Below are positions 25,601 to 36,760 of a stretch of DNA of 64,000 nt, piece by piece (the first letter of the stretch is position 1; every line of letters starts with the position of its first letter). Under the pieces are notes generated by a model that had not been told where the DNA came from, did no database searches, and worked only from the letters and a program-made list of their open reading frames with translations. The stretch spans positions 102,461,348 through 102,525,347 of the forward strand of contig CM051456.1 of NCBI GenBank assembly GCA_028274465.1, in the 5' to 3' direction. The stretch is from Plantago ovata (Eukaryota; Streptophyta; Magnoliopsida; Lamiales; Plantaginaceae). A program made the position numbers and the translations under genes.

Positions 25601-28600
25601 GTGGCCCTCCATCTTCTCAATCGCCTAAAACAAAAACAAAAAGGAGAAGAAAACTGTACCTCAATTTCTAGAAAAACAAGCTTTTTGCTAAACTCCGCCA
25701 AGAGTGATTCTAGTTCCTTGCAGAGTCTCTCTACGAAGCATACGAGTTGTGCTGAGCATTCATGTCCCTCGTATAGCAACCTTTGAAGTCCTTTAATCTG
25801 GTTTTCATCCACCAGCTTACTGCACTGACATAGCCTATTGTCGGATAGCTGATACGCCAATGGATACAAGATTTTCTCTAAACAATTGCTGCAATCAAAC
25901 AAGCGAGAAAAATATGAAGAATTAGGCTTTAGTGAGAACACACAAAGATGCATAATACTGGTATCTTTCATAGGGTTTTCAATCTCCACATTTTATTTTA
26001 TGCCATCTACTAAACTAGTAAGAAAATCAAGATGCCTCTAGCAATCAAAAAAGGTGAAGAAGAAAAAAAAAATCTGAGAAGCAAGCAGGCAGTTATTTGT
26101 TCAAGGTACGAGATTTCATCTTATGCATTTTTATTATTTAATTCAGGAAACTAAAACTTCTCAAATATACATTTCATCAGTATGATGCCTAAGACAAGCT
26201 GGAGATGTAAGGATACCTATAGAAAATGAGGATATCTGCAATAAATTTTATTTGGACAATGACTGATGACAGGCTTGAGAAACAGTTTGATCTCCTTATT
26301 TGATATAATTCTTCTATGAATTCATCAAACTCTCTTCTGAGAGCAGCATGCCAAAAACAAATACTCTCGATGGGACCTTCAACACCATTTAAGTGTAGTA
26401 GACCTGCTTCCTTAAGTTGCTCTTCTTGTTCACGATGAATTTCAAGAGGGAACAGCTCAAGTATATCCTTGGAACTTGATAGCCCATTCAGGAATTGATA
26501 TGCTTTTCTGTGTGTAATGTAGGCATGAGAAGAAGATATCTCCTTACGCTGTATCCAGGACACGACCACCTAAGAAGATGAAAAGAAAAAAAAATGATAC
26601 AGGAGACATGACCGGACAACTTCAAGCAATCAGATTAATATTCACCTCTAAAAGCAGATCCCCTTTAGGAATTATGCGGTTTATGCAACATAGAACATCA
26701 AGTTTTTCATCTGAAGAGAGATAAGATGACATCCATGGTAAAAAATCCTCGAGTAGTATGATAGGGACACTACACATATACTGCCATACAAGCTGCGACT
26801 GTTCTTCACAAGACAATTTCTGCCTCAGCAAAGGAAAAACCTGTATTCACACAGTCAAATAATAGGATGTGCCATAGCTGAAAAACCAGTTCACGACTGA
26901 CCATGCAAAGAGAAGTTATGGAAGGTAATGTTAAGCAAAACACAATTACACAAGTACAAATAAATTTTTGTTTTGAATGTCCTATAAGAGTTACGAAAAG
27001 TTTTAAGTTGACTGCATTAAGAAATAGGCACCTATGAGTAGGCTATGAGAAAGGAATATAGACATTTCATATTTATACAGTTCATATTGGATTAATATAA
27101 TCTTTTCTACTAAATAGCACAGCAAATTTGGTGGAACTACTGATACTTAAAGATAGTTGTATAACCATCAAATAGTTGTGCCATGTTGAGTTTCTAACAG
27201 ATAGATACCACAAGTCAAGGTATTGATGCTGGTGAATTATTGAGGGATCAACTCATGATTTCTGATCATAATGCCGTACAGAAAATCATACGCGTGAATG
27301 TTTTGTTCAACAATCAATATCTTAAATAAAACCACATCAACAAACCTCATGAAGTTAGATAATTATGAGAGACTAAGAATCAGATTTTATTCAAGTGGTA
27401 CCTGCTCCTCTTCTTTCTGAACATGCTGACTAATCAATGCCTCGATAGTACCTATCGAAAAAAGAAGCATTTGAAAAGTCCGAGGAGAATCCTCATTGCT
27501 GCTCATCAAGTGATCCAAGTGATGGAAGATAGAATTAAAGTTATCCTCAATAGATTTATGTTCAAGCGAATATGTTGGTGCCACGTTCTTTATGTGTGCA
27601 TCTAATGCCAGAAAGATAACCTGTTAGAAATCAAGTATTAACATTGGGAATTTGGAGCCTTTAACACACTTGAGTGCTTCAAAAGACATAAAAAAGTATG
27701 AACTCTTTAGAGAAAAATACTACAATTCATATTCCATACCAACATACATCTCATACAGAAATCTTCACTCACCAGGAAGAATTTACAACAGTAATTCCTT
27801 GTGTTTTTGTGTGCACACACAAGAAAGAAAGAAAGAAATAAAGAAGTTGTAATGATGGATTGAGCAGAACAACATAATCTGCAATAGTGTCAAAGACCGG
27901 TACAGGGTCGTTCCCCATCAATTAGTGCTCGGGACGTTACAAATGGTATCAGAGAGGGACCATTCCGAAACTTGTGAGTGGCCCAGTCATTGGTAACTGC
28001 ACCAGCCCATATCATCAGGTCTCTACTGATTAGTGGCTGGTCCGTAAAAATAAATGATATCAGAGTTTCATACTGCTGCTCAAACAAGACTAAAGTGAAA
28101 CTGAACAATGTTACGTACTACTAATCCAACAGCCGACTAGATGTGAGATTGAACTATGAAGGGGTCGTTACAAATGATATTAGAGATACGACTTCATACT
28201 GCTGCTCAAACAAGACTAAAGTATTAAGTACCCACTAGATGATGAAGAAATTTCAAAGGAATGTTGTCAAAACAGAATCTGCAATTCTGCATGTTAAATG
28301 GTAGCACATGAAAGGTTTGTAGATTTAATTCTGTAAACTTTTCATGATCAATAATAGGCCGATTACTCAGACTTACAGACTTTGGATCAGGCTTCCTTCC
28401 ACTCTAGTGAGCAAAGTTGTATATGAACAGTTTAAGGGACGGTTTATCCACCTAGTTTCTCAATTCCATCACAAAAGTCAACGTGCTCCTCAAATGATTT
28501 CCAATCAAGCATAACAGAATTTTGTTCAGTTTCAATTTCACATAATCAGATCATATATGCAGCCAAGTAGATTGCAACATGCTATTCATACATAATACAA

Positions 28601-28946
28601 ATTGACACCACCACTTCTCAACAATGTTCCACAAACTTCCACAACTATATTCCAGAAACAACCACAGCAAATTTCATCACAATTAGTATTAAAAATCAAT
28701 TAGAAGAAGAAACTAACAAACCTCATCTTCAGCAGCACAGTGATAGCTGTAAACAAGCTTGAGAAACTCCAACCTCCGACCTAGGTCAACCACCGCCTCG
28801 CGGCTGAAGCACTGAGCAATCTCCGTCGCCGAGAGGCGGAGCGAGGAAAGCTCCGCCGTAAAAGCCTTATGAGAAACGACCAAAAACAGCACAGGTGCGT
28901 CGACTAATCTAACAACCTCTTCCTTGTCAGAATCTCCATCAGCCAT
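19627..28946 (-). CDS. BTSL: BRUTUS-LIKE hemerythrin/RING E3 ubiquitin ligase
   Basis: Twelve exons in transcript order: 28946-28722, 27620-27402, 26840-26646, 26569-26217, 25888-25660, 24556-22929, 22720-22505, 22417-22280, 21342-21108, 21025-20966, 19882-19811, 19728-19627; 1223 aa. Hemerythrin 1 (about 15-190) keeps its ligand positions (SHKAF, YHCAAEDE, LEHKSIE, QHVQKEEEQ). Hemerythrin 2 is degenerate: the final H-x3-E is replaced by KLVFLEIE. Hemerythrin 3 (about 590-750) is complete (IHRAL, IHSSSEDE, SIDHKLD, DHMFREEVE). Then come the CHY and CTCHY zinc fingers (about 975-1090), a RING (CPICHEY...CPICSKS, about 1110-1160) and a C-terminal zinc ribbon ending in CPHCGSYNTRRV. The family binds iron through hemerythrin domains and ubiquitinates bHLH regulators of iron uptake. 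The decayed second domain points to BTSL rather than BTS. The first in-frame ATG is at 28946; an in-frame GTG at 28976 is not a plausible start. Confidence 0.94.
24910..25044. mobile_element. GTTCAG-rich MITE, copy 2 (135 bp, intact TIRs) in BTSL intron 5
   Basis: Terminal inverted repeats match at 17 of 18 bases: CTGTTCTCTTCGTCTGAA at the left and, read in reverse, CTGTTCTTTTCGTCTGAA at the right. Between them are mirrored ttcagttcagtt blocks around an AT core, so the whole element can fold into one hairpin. No clean target-site duplication was found next to the termini. It lies in the 1.3-kb BTSL intron 24557-25659. Confidence 0.7.
25527..25548. repeat. poly-T run in BTSL intron 5
   Basis: About 22 T residues, followed by gaaacggatatataattgcatttc, which repeats atatataattgcatttc just before the run. 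The short direct repeat flanking the homopolymer could be the duplication of a tiny A-tailed insertion. Confidence 0.6.
27885..28222. mobile_element. LTR-retrotransposon relic in BTSL intron 1
   Basis: The phrase gacgttacaaatggtatcagag (27933-27955) has the layout of an LTR end followed by a methionyl-tRNA primer-binding site (TGGTATCAGAG), the usual plant form. A diverged second version (gtcgttacaaatgatattagag, about 28164-28185) and a direct repeat (ttcatactgctgctcaaac at about 28067 and 28194) show internal duplication. No coding domain survives. The element does not break the gene, because it sits inside the 1.1-kb first intron. Confidence 0.5.
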
Positions 28947-28983
28947 TGAGTGATAATGCTCCGCCGCCGCCACCACCTACCAT
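28939..28983 (-). promoter_or_regulatory. upstream ORF overlapping the BTSL start codon
   Basis: An ATG at 28983 opens a 14-codon frame (MVGGGGGGALSLNG) whose TGA (28941-28939) lies just past the main ATG at 28946, in another frame. An overlapping uORF of this kind normally lowers translation of the main frame unless it is skipped by leaky scanning. It is also possible that the Gly-rich peptide is the old N-terminus of the protein, separated by a small frameshift. Confidence 0.5.
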
Positions 28984-29309
28984 CAACGGCGGAAGAGAGC
29001 AAAGGGAGAAGGAGAAGGAGAAGAAGAAGAAACTCCGGCATTGGAGCTTCGAAGCCAATTTAATGGCCTTCTGGTTCTACTTCTCGTCATTATTCAAATC
29101 AAATCAAATTATATTTAATTTGGTACTAATAATAATAATTATAATCAGTTTTTTTAAGAGAAATTGGGATTTGACTGATTGGAATATTGAATCGACGTTT
29201 TACTTGCTGGAATGGCTTCTTGTCATTTTGGCGCGAGCACATTGTTCGTACAGTGGCCAATGAGAATGTGCCACGTATGAAGGGTGTTTGTATTGTGTGG
29301 ACGCGGTCA

Positions 29310-29315
29310 CACGTG
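29310..29315. promoter_or_regulatory. G-box CACGTG upstream of BTSL
   Basis: A perfect CACGTG lies 364 bp upstream of the BTSL start codon. BTSL genes are induced in iron deficiency through bHLH factors in Arabidopsis, and G-boxes/E-boxes are their usual binding sites. A single hexamer occurs often by chance, so the link is suggestive only. Confidence 0.3.
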
Positions 29316-29551
29316 ATCTTTTCGAGGTCAATGATTGACTGGTTTTTGCAGCAAGACCATGATAACATGGAAGGAGTGTGACTACACGCTCTTTAGCTCT
29401 ATAATTATGAAGTGAAAATGAAATTTCTTATCTTATGAATAAAGTGCTATAAAATAATTGAGATAATGAACTAACAAACGGAGAAGGAAGGGAGATAAAG
29501 AAAAAGAGGTTGGGATAATGTAATGTCGTTTTTTTATCGTGAGTGAATGTT

Positions 29552-29893
29552 ATAGGAGCACTCCGTGTGGAGGCTTCTTGGAGGTTTCTTTGGGGCTTAA
29601 AGTACAAATTAAGTCCCGAAGAAGTCTAAAAACACCTTCAATGGAGTTTCTTTGAGTCTACTAAATAGTAGCCCTTGAAAAAGATTTAGTACCCCTCAAA
29701 GAAGCACCAATATTAATATTTTATGATTTATTATTTATATGATTGGTTAATGGAGTAGTAATATAGTACATAGGGCCCATAAAAAAGTCCCAATTAAGCC
29801 CCAAATAATTGGAGTCTTCAATTTGGAAGAGGCTTCTTTTGAGGTTTTATGTTCGTAGCCCCATTTAAGCTCCAAACCATAAGGAATGCTCTA
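29552..29893. mobile_element. MITE-like element with GAGCAYTCC inverted ends
   Basis: Left end TAGGAGCACTCC; right end, read in reverse, TAGAGCATTCC. Between them are scattered gaagcctc/gaggcttc and gggcttaa/ttaagccc blocks in opposite orientation, so the element is largely self-complementary. The GAGCATTCC-type terminus is familiar from plant MITEs. No unambiguous target-site duplication was found. Confidence 0.45.
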
Positions 29894-31374
29894 AAAATAA
29901 ATACTAAAGCACTTAGAACCGTCATTTAGTTTTACTTTTCTTATTCTTTTTTGTGATTATTTGTTTTTCCATAGTAATTATAGCAGGAGTTTTAAAATAC
30001 ATTAAACTCTGTTTAAATGTTTAAAATACTTTTGGATGAACAACATGGACGAACAAAGTTTAAAATGTTGCACGCTGCAATTAAATGAGAAATATGAATA
30101 CCATGGATTTTTTTTGAGATATTTATTATTGAGCCCATTTTTTAATATAAGAGAGCAAATGAACCTTAAAGTGCACATCACATTAGTTGGGGGGAAGGGG
30201 GTGGGGATCTAAAACGACAACTCCTATATGCACTAAATCTAAAGTGTTAGATCCGAATATATGAATTCAATGAAATAAGAAGATAGTGTAAGGTTTGAGT
30301 TTGCACTACCACAAACAAGAAACATAGTCTATAATTGTGAATTCATAATGTCCTAACCTTGTCCATTGTATTGTATATTGTGTACTTGGCAATCACTTTG
30401 AGTAACATTTTACGTTACCCATAGCCACTCTTATACTTCTTCGGTTTCATTAGTAAGTTCTTCTTTCGTCAATAGTGCTCGTGTTTGACTCGTATATTAC
30501 ACCTAAATTATATTGATAAAAATATTTTGAAAAATATTAATCTAGTGCATGTTCTACCATAGAGCATAAACACTAATAAGTACCCAATTGTTGTATCATA
30601 TTGGTACAATCCTCTTTTAAGGGATGTTGTGATGAGATCTTGGAAACTACGACTTCTTCTACAAGTTAGGTCAAGTCTCCACGAACTTTAATATGGTACT
30701 CTTTCTGTTCTATTAGAAGTGTCATGTTTTGACTTTTTTCGATCAACAGTTTTCAACTTTGACTCTCGATTACTCTTAAAGTATAATGATAAATTATTTA
30801 ACGAAATTAAATTATGAAAATAGTTAATTTATGTCTCTTTAATTGATATGGTAAATACTTTATATCAATAAAGTCATGATATATTAAGTATGTAGGATCT
30901 TATTACGAATTTTTCCATCCTTATCTTTATTTTTCTTATCTATAATGTTTGTAGCTATTTAGAGCCTCCATATTTTTACTAATTAATCATTATTTATCAG
31001 AAAATATGCCAAAATTCATTTACCGATCCACCAGATCCACCCAAAATCTCATCGTTTGATTACCTAGCGCGTACGGCTGTTGGTAATGGAGCGAGTGAAG
31101 CGAGTGGAGCAGGTGAAGGATTGGCCGCTGCAGAATATTAAATTTGGAATGAGGTTTAGTTCATGCCCTATATGGTTTTGTCCGTCCAGTATTACTAGAC
31201 TTATATTATTACTGGTCCTTGCCATTCGTCGCGACACGTACGCGTGCCTGGCATGTGTCCTCCTCCCGCACACACGGTCCATTAACTAATTCTGTTCGGG
31301 CCTATGGATCTCATTCGGTCCACTTAGTTATTATTAACAAACCTTCTAATTGTGTTAGTTAGGCTCTGTTTTTA

Positions 31375-31555
31375 CCGTCTAAAAATTAATTATTTTAACT
31401 TCAGTTCAGATGCATTAAGTTTAGTTCAGTTCAGATTTGATTAATAGTATTATATACTACAAGTAAGTTTAAGTTCAATTCATTTCATATCTTTTAAGTT
31501 CAGACCAGTTCAGTTCATTTCTGTTCAGAAAGATTAAATTTTTTCAACCACACAC
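31375..31555. mobile_element. GTTCAG-rich MITE-like element, copy 3
   Basis: Contains ttcagttcagatgcattaag, an AT core (ttaatagtattatatactac) and mirrored agttcagaccagttcagttc, matching the intact copy at 24910-25044. The termini (gctctgtttttaccgtct on the left, ctgttcagaaagattaaatt on the right) are diverged. Confidence 0.5.
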
Positions 31556-31865
31556 CAGTATTTGTTTTTCAATTAGTTTGTTAATAATTGATGCAATAAT
31601 TAATTGGGCCACAGGTCCGGCTTAAGTTTTCGGGGCCCGGTGGATATTTTAATACTAATATTTTGTAACTGCAAGTGGTTAATTTATAAAATGGATAACA
31701 AAGAATGCATGAAGTCTTACTTGGAAGCTGATATTTTGCCTTAAATAAAAATATGAAGGTCGCAAGAAGAATTTATAACATTGGAAATAGCATGTGCAGC
31801 GATTATGAAATTGATTTCTTTAATTTAGTCTTGTGCTTCGTGAATCATCTTGCTAAAGTCTACGC

Positions 31866-31883
31866 TAAGGTCGATCTTTCCTA
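31866..31883 (+). repeat. left terminal inverted repeat of the composite element
   Basis: TAAGGTCGATCTTTCCTA; one mismatch to the reverse of 51597-51614. Confidence 0.6.
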
Positions 31884-32287
31884 AAACAATGAAAATGTCT
31901 GGTTTTCTTAAAAACTCGGTGGTTTTAAAGTTGGTTTGTCAAAAACTCGCTGCTAGTTAAACCGCCTGAATTTTGAACAAAACCGATTCACTCTATCTAT
32001 TAACAAAGTGATCCACACAAAAACACATAGTTCAACGTGTTTACTGTGTGAAATCGTTTTTTTTTATCTGTGCAAAAATCTCCTTTTCTTCTCTTCTTTC
32101 TGAATCTCAAACTTCTCCAATCAGATCGAAGAAACAATTCGATTGTGCTCTTATTTTCTTCGTCTGCTGCCTTGTAGTTGTGTTGTGTTGGATTTGGTTG
32201 CTCATTGTGTTTTCTGAGATCTAGGGTCTTGGATTTGCTTTCTTCTCAGATCCGATCCACGGAGATCTAGGGTTTCTAATTTGAAGC

Positions 32288-33145
32288 ATGACGAAGAGGA
32301 AGGGTTCGTCCGGTGTTTCTGACGCTCTCAATGGAGGCCGCCTTCCAGTTTGGGTATGGTAGTTCAGTTGTATAGTTGATATAATTTGTATTTTAAGTGT
32401 ATCTGATATGGTTATTAAGAGGTTTTGGTGTGTTTTTAAGTCTCTTTTGGTATGATTATAGGTTTTATGTTATTCTGCTTTTAGTTTTTGTATTTGAAAA
32501 AGTTTCTCTGGTATGCTTATGAATGATTTCAGTGTGGTTGTGAGTGTTATTAGTGTGGTTCTAAGGGTTCTTTGTGTGGTTATAAAACATCTTGGTGTGG
32601 TTTTTCAGGGATGTTGGTATACTTATAAGTGTCTCACATATGCTTATGAATGATTTTGGTGTGGTTCTACGTGTTTTTGGTGTGGTTATAGAATATATTG
32701 GTGTGGTTTTTTGGTATGCTTATAAGTGTCTTTGGTATGCTTTATGAATGATTTTGGTGTGGTGCTAAGGGTCTCGGTGTGGTTATAATAGATATTGGTG
32801 TGGTTTTGAAGTATGATGGTATGCTCATAAGTGTCTCTGGTATGCTTATAAATGATTTTGGTGTGGTTCTAGGTGTTCTTGGTGTTGTTTAATGCTACTT
32901 GGTGTGGTTATAATTATTTTTTGGTGTGGTATTAATGGATTTTGGTTTTTTCTTTTAGTTGATGATGCTTCTCAGAGTGTTGATGTGCAGAGTGCCCAAC
33001 CTGCTCCAACACCTATTTGTTGGTAGCACAAGTACTCAGGTGGTTGGTGAAACTGGTACTGCCTCAAGGTTATTATCAATCAGCATCCAGAGATGATTGG
33101 CGCCCTGCAGTCACTCTTCTCAAGTAAATGGAGAATCTGAAGACC
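32288..33145 (+). pseudogene. relic plus-strand transcription unit of the composite element
   Basis: A leader-like stretch (gatctagggtttctaatttg) precedes an ATG at 32288 that opens 22 codons (MTKRKGSSGVSDALNGGRLP...) up to a donor-like GTATGG at 32354. An acceptor TTTTAG at 32958 precedes a Ser/Gln/Thr-rich stretch (DDASQSVDVQSAQPAPTP, then another frame VGSTSTQVVGETGTAS). The change of frame and later stops show it is broken. No family is recognised. The 604-bp intron between is made of GGTGTGGTT repeats. Confidence 0.35.
32360..32957 (+). repeat. degenerate GGTGTGGTT repeat array (sense orientation)
   Basis: About twenty imperfect units built on (t)tGGTGTGGTT(a/t)TAAG and tGGTATGCTTATAAGTGTCT, spaced roughly 25-30 nt. 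They fill the presumed intron of the plus-strand relic. The same units occur reversed at 49580-51030 and in mixed orientation at about 34460-34830. Confidence 0.8.
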
Positions 33146-33320
33146 AAGGAGTATATATGAACTGGATGACTCATGTGTTCAAGTTCGTGGAAGCTCTTCA
33201 CAAGGCCCATCCTATGGTTTGAGAAGTGACATGCATCTTGGCTCCTAAGACATCTTAAAGCAAAGGACCCCTAGTAAATGGCTTTAGACTAGGGTGTTCT
33301 TGGTTTATAAGTTTGTTTTA

Positions 33321-34274
33321 GGGAATATTACATCTACCTCCCTCACTGGAGGCTCTAATCACATATTTTCCCTCCTTAGTTCAACAATTACATATGGATC
33401 CAAATTTCAACAATTTAGTTGACTGACTTAGTCATATTTGAGAACCAAACATGCCTTAGTCTTTTTTATATTTTCTTTTTCCTTTTCTTCTCTTTTTCTT
33501 TTTTCTTTTCTTTTCATTTTTTTTATTTTCTTTATTTCTTCTCCAAACCTCCGGTACCGGAATCCGATCTCTGGTACCGGAGTGCAGCTCCGGTCGAAGC
33601 TTGTAGCAAGCTTTGATCGGAGCAGCAACAAGCTCCGATCTAGAGCTTGCTGCTGGCTCCAAATCGGAGCTTGCTACCTCCGATTTGGAGCTTGTAGCAA
33701 GCTCCGATCGGAGCAGCAGCAAGCTCCGATCTGGCGCTTGCTGCTGGCTCCAAATCGGAGCTTGTAGCAAGCTCCGATTTGGAACTTGCAGTAAGCTCCG
33801 GTCGGAGCTGCTGCTCCAGATCGGAGATAGCTCTGTCTTCGATCTGGAGGCTGGTATCGGAATCCGGTACCTTTGAAGAAAAAGAAGATGACAAAAAATA
33901 AAAATTAAAATTCGGGACTTGTTTTGAATTTTAAATTTGTGGGGGTTTACTTTAGAATAATATTTGAGACCTTTTTACAATTTAAATAAGTTATGTGGGT
34001 TTATTTTATATTAAATAGTGTTAATATTGTGGAATAGAAAAGTTTTGAGGCAAATGTGTAATAAATATAAATTTAGGTTGTTTGGGCTTTATTGAAATCT
34101 GATAATTATGCAGGGGCTAAATTGTACTTTCTAGACTTTAATTCGGGAAAAGTCAAGATCGTGGGCCTATATGTAATTGTTTCAATCTAATAGGGAAAGT
34201 TATGTAATTGTTGATCTAAGGAGGTAAAATCCGTAATTGATGAATCTAACAGGGGGTCTGGATGTAATTCGCCC
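33321..34274. mobile_element. AGCTCC-palindrome MULE-like element, copy 3 (complete, 954 bp, reversed)
   Basis: Flanked by a perfect 9-bp duplication TTTGTTTTA (33312-33320 and 34275-34283). Left end GGGAATATTACATC; right end read in reverse GGGCGAATTACATCC. The core (33560-33860) carries AGCTCCGATC/GATCGGAGCT units plus CCGGTACCGG palindromes; a pyrimidine tract at 33462-33542 corresponds to the purine tract of copies 1 and 2, showing opposite orientation. Several long overlapping ORFs on both strands (33419-33894) are translations of the palindromic array and are not genes. Confidence 0.88.
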
Positions 34275-35393
34275 TTTGTTTTATGTCTCTATTTCTATTG
34301 AACTCTGTTTTTATGTTTTGTGAATGTTTTGAAGAATTGTTTGTATTTAGTACTTTGGTTTGTGATATCTCAATCCATCTATTTTATATTTAATGAAGTT
34401 TCTGTCTAATTTCTGAAGTAGTATCAAACCGTGCATAAAATCTTAAAATCTTAATTCAAGTGTTTAAAAACCATACCGAAACTACTTAAAACCACACCAT
34501 GCATTCTTAAAAACATATAACAACAACGGTATGTTTTGACGATATCTAGATTATTTATATGTGTTAGTGGTGTGATTTTAAAAGTTACGGTATGGTGTTA
34601 AGTTTTTATGGTGTTTTTTTTTTATTGGAACATTTATAACCACAACAGTTTGTACTTATATGACACCATTGTGGTTTTAAGACTTCGTGGTGTGGTTTTA
34701 AGTCTGTGGTGTGGTTTTAACAGTCCATGGAGTAATTTTTAATATTATTTCTTATAATCCCAACATGGTTTCTTAAAACCCCAACAAGCCTACTTAAACC
34801 CACAACATGAGATATTTATAAGCACATCAGCTATATATAACAATGTATAAATTACAACATGTAATAAACTAGATTATAAATGCTTAATTCATTTCATGAT
34901 TTTGAATCAATCATTCAGTCACTTGATGGTGTTAAAACAAGTATCATCACATCAACAAATTTACAATATTTGTTCACATGGTGTGTTTAATGACTGAATC
35001 TGAGTCTTTGAAATTGGCTTCCTATGATTAAACTTGTTCGTCAACTTTGATTTCCTTCCTTTTGTATTTGCATGGACTGGATCCAACAGACATTGAGGCT
35101 TTTCATTTGTTTGAGTGGTGGAACTTGTTCCTTCGATACTATAATTTTTAGTGCTTCTCCCTTGGTGCCTTCAATTGAGAGTACACCATTGACTTGTTGT
35201 AGATCCATGTTGAAGTCGTCTTCAATTATCATTGAAAAAAGAAAAAAAGAAAGTGAATCAGATTAATGAACAAGTTTAAAACATCACCAAATGTACTTAA
35301 AACCACACCGAACATCCTTAAAAGCGTAGTGACATTTTATATATCACACTCACCTTCTTGCTTCAGCGTCGGTTGACGTTGTTATGAGCATGT

Positions 35394-36231
35394 TGTGGAA
35401 GGGTAAGTCGTGCTTCTTTCTAAGTTCGCAGTGGATCGTCACAATAAGCTATTTTAGGTCTTCTTCATGTAGTGTTCCTCTTGAAATGATAGAAAACCTT
35501 CTTGTAGCTTCCTCGTACCTGAAATAGACTAGAGGGGGGGGGTTAGTGTCTCTTGCCCGGTCTGTAAGGTATCAGACCGGAGTGACAACTTTACGTGTAG
35601 GGAGTTGTGAGGCTTCCCTAGTACGAGTAGTAAATGTGGTGGGTGAGTGGTAGGTGAGAGGTGTTAATGCTTACCCGCTGGGTAATGAATGAGCTCCTTA
35701 TATACTCGTAGTATTTTAATGTCACTCCATGTAGGATCGTGACAAGTGTCTGGACGAGATTGAAGCCTCCTTAGGCCCAAGCCCATTAAGGAGGTCCATG
35801 GGCTTTGGCCCAAACATCTTGGCTAGGGTTGAGAGGGCAATATAAACTTTTTGGGTCCCATGAAGTAATCTGGAAGACGGGTCCCACATGGAGCGACCAT
35901 GGGTGGTCGCCCTTGGTCCTCGTGCCTTCCTCTTACTCATGTGGTCCGAGTAGTGCTCTGCCTAGTTTCTCTCAGAGGGTGTTCCCTTGACGTAAGGTCC
36001 TCCTCGATCCCTAGAGATGCTCCTCGAGCCCAATAGCTGCATTGTCCTTGTAATGAGCTTATCTTGAGGGTTGGCCTCTTAGTGATGGTCGGACCCTATG
36101 TTGGTCGAACCACACCTTAGTGACATACTTGGGTGTGGTCGCGCCCCTTGAGGGACGACCCATGATGCTTTGTCGCGCTCTTAGATCGCTCCAGTTCGTA
36201 CATGCGGACTGGACATATTTCAACACCAACA
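35394..36231 (-). repeat. 3' LTR of Tat-type gypsy element
   Basis: 838 bp, TGTGGAAGGG...CACCAACA, nearly identical to 48588-49427. Hand alignment gives about 23 substitutions, mostly transitions, plus one or two length changes in a G-run. It is flanked on the outside by CATGT (35389-35393), which recurs at 49428-49432. On the retrotransposon's own strand this is the downstream LTR. Confidence 0.95.
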
Positions 36232-36246
36232 TATGTCCCCCTAGTT
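36232..36246 (-). other. polypurine tract of the gypsy element
   Basis: Directly next to the 3' LTR; on the minus strand it reads AACTAGGGGGACATA, the expected primer site for plus-strand DNA synthesis. Confidence 0.75.
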
Positions 36247-36516
36247 TCCAAGTATCTTTGTAGAAGATAGTTGAGGAACTATGTAGAAGTAGAGGTCGAG
36301 CAGAGCCTCGACTAGTAGTGGACGAAAAAATATTTCCGTATTCGCGCCTTGGTAGCTTTCCCTCCTCCTATCTCTCCCTCCCCCCCCTTTTTATAGGGTG
36401 CGAGCAGACGTTGCTCGGACCTTATAAAAGGGGTATATTTGCTGGGCATAGATCGGATCCGGGTAAGTGTTCCTTGGTGGGAATAGGTGTTCGATTTTTT
36501 GCCTCTTCGCTATCTT

Positions 36517-36760
36517 CTTTGCAAATTATCTTGAGGAGATAATTGTGAGAGCGTGGAATGGAATGACTTCTTGCCACCTTTTTTCTTTGCAAATTATCTC
36601 GAGGAGACAATTGTGAGAGCGTGGAATGGAATGACTTCTTGCCACCTTTTTTCTTTGCAAATTATCTCTAGGAGATAATTTTGAGAGAGTGGAATGGAAT
36701 GACTTCTTGCCACATTTTTCTTTGCAAATTATCTCGAGGAGATAATTGTGAGAGCGTGGC
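36517..36760. repeat. 68-bp tandem repeat, about 3.6 copies, in the gypsy 3' region
   Basis: Units start at 36517, 36585, 36653 and 36720 with ctttgcaaattatct and continue ggaatggaatgacttcttgcc. Each unit contains a perfect 9-bp hairpin AATTATCTC-GAG-GAGATAATT or a slightly altered version. Arrays between pol and the 3' LTR are a known trait of Tat-lineage retrotransposons and a documented source of satellite DNA. Confidence 0.92.

Larger units (their letters stand above)
28984..31865. other. intergenic region upstream of BTSL, with MITE debris
   Basis: AT-rich DNA. Near the gene lies the BTSL promoter. At about 30699-30900 sequence beginning tactctttctgttctattag resembles a Stowaway MITE start, but no matching end was seen. 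The small convergent ORFs at 31064-31289 are mirror translations of one GC-richer patch and have no recognisable domain. Confidence 0.45.

Noticed and set aside
28947..28976. N-terminal extension of BTSL from 28976
   Set aside because: The codon at 28976 is GTG, not ATG. The first in-frame ATG is 28946.
33419..33894. Cluster of overlapping ORFs on both strands (about 60-110 codons)
   Set aside because: All are frames of the AGCTCCGATC repeat array in copy 3; identical short peptides (LRSGACCWLQ, ASSDLEPAAS) repeat because the DNA repeats.
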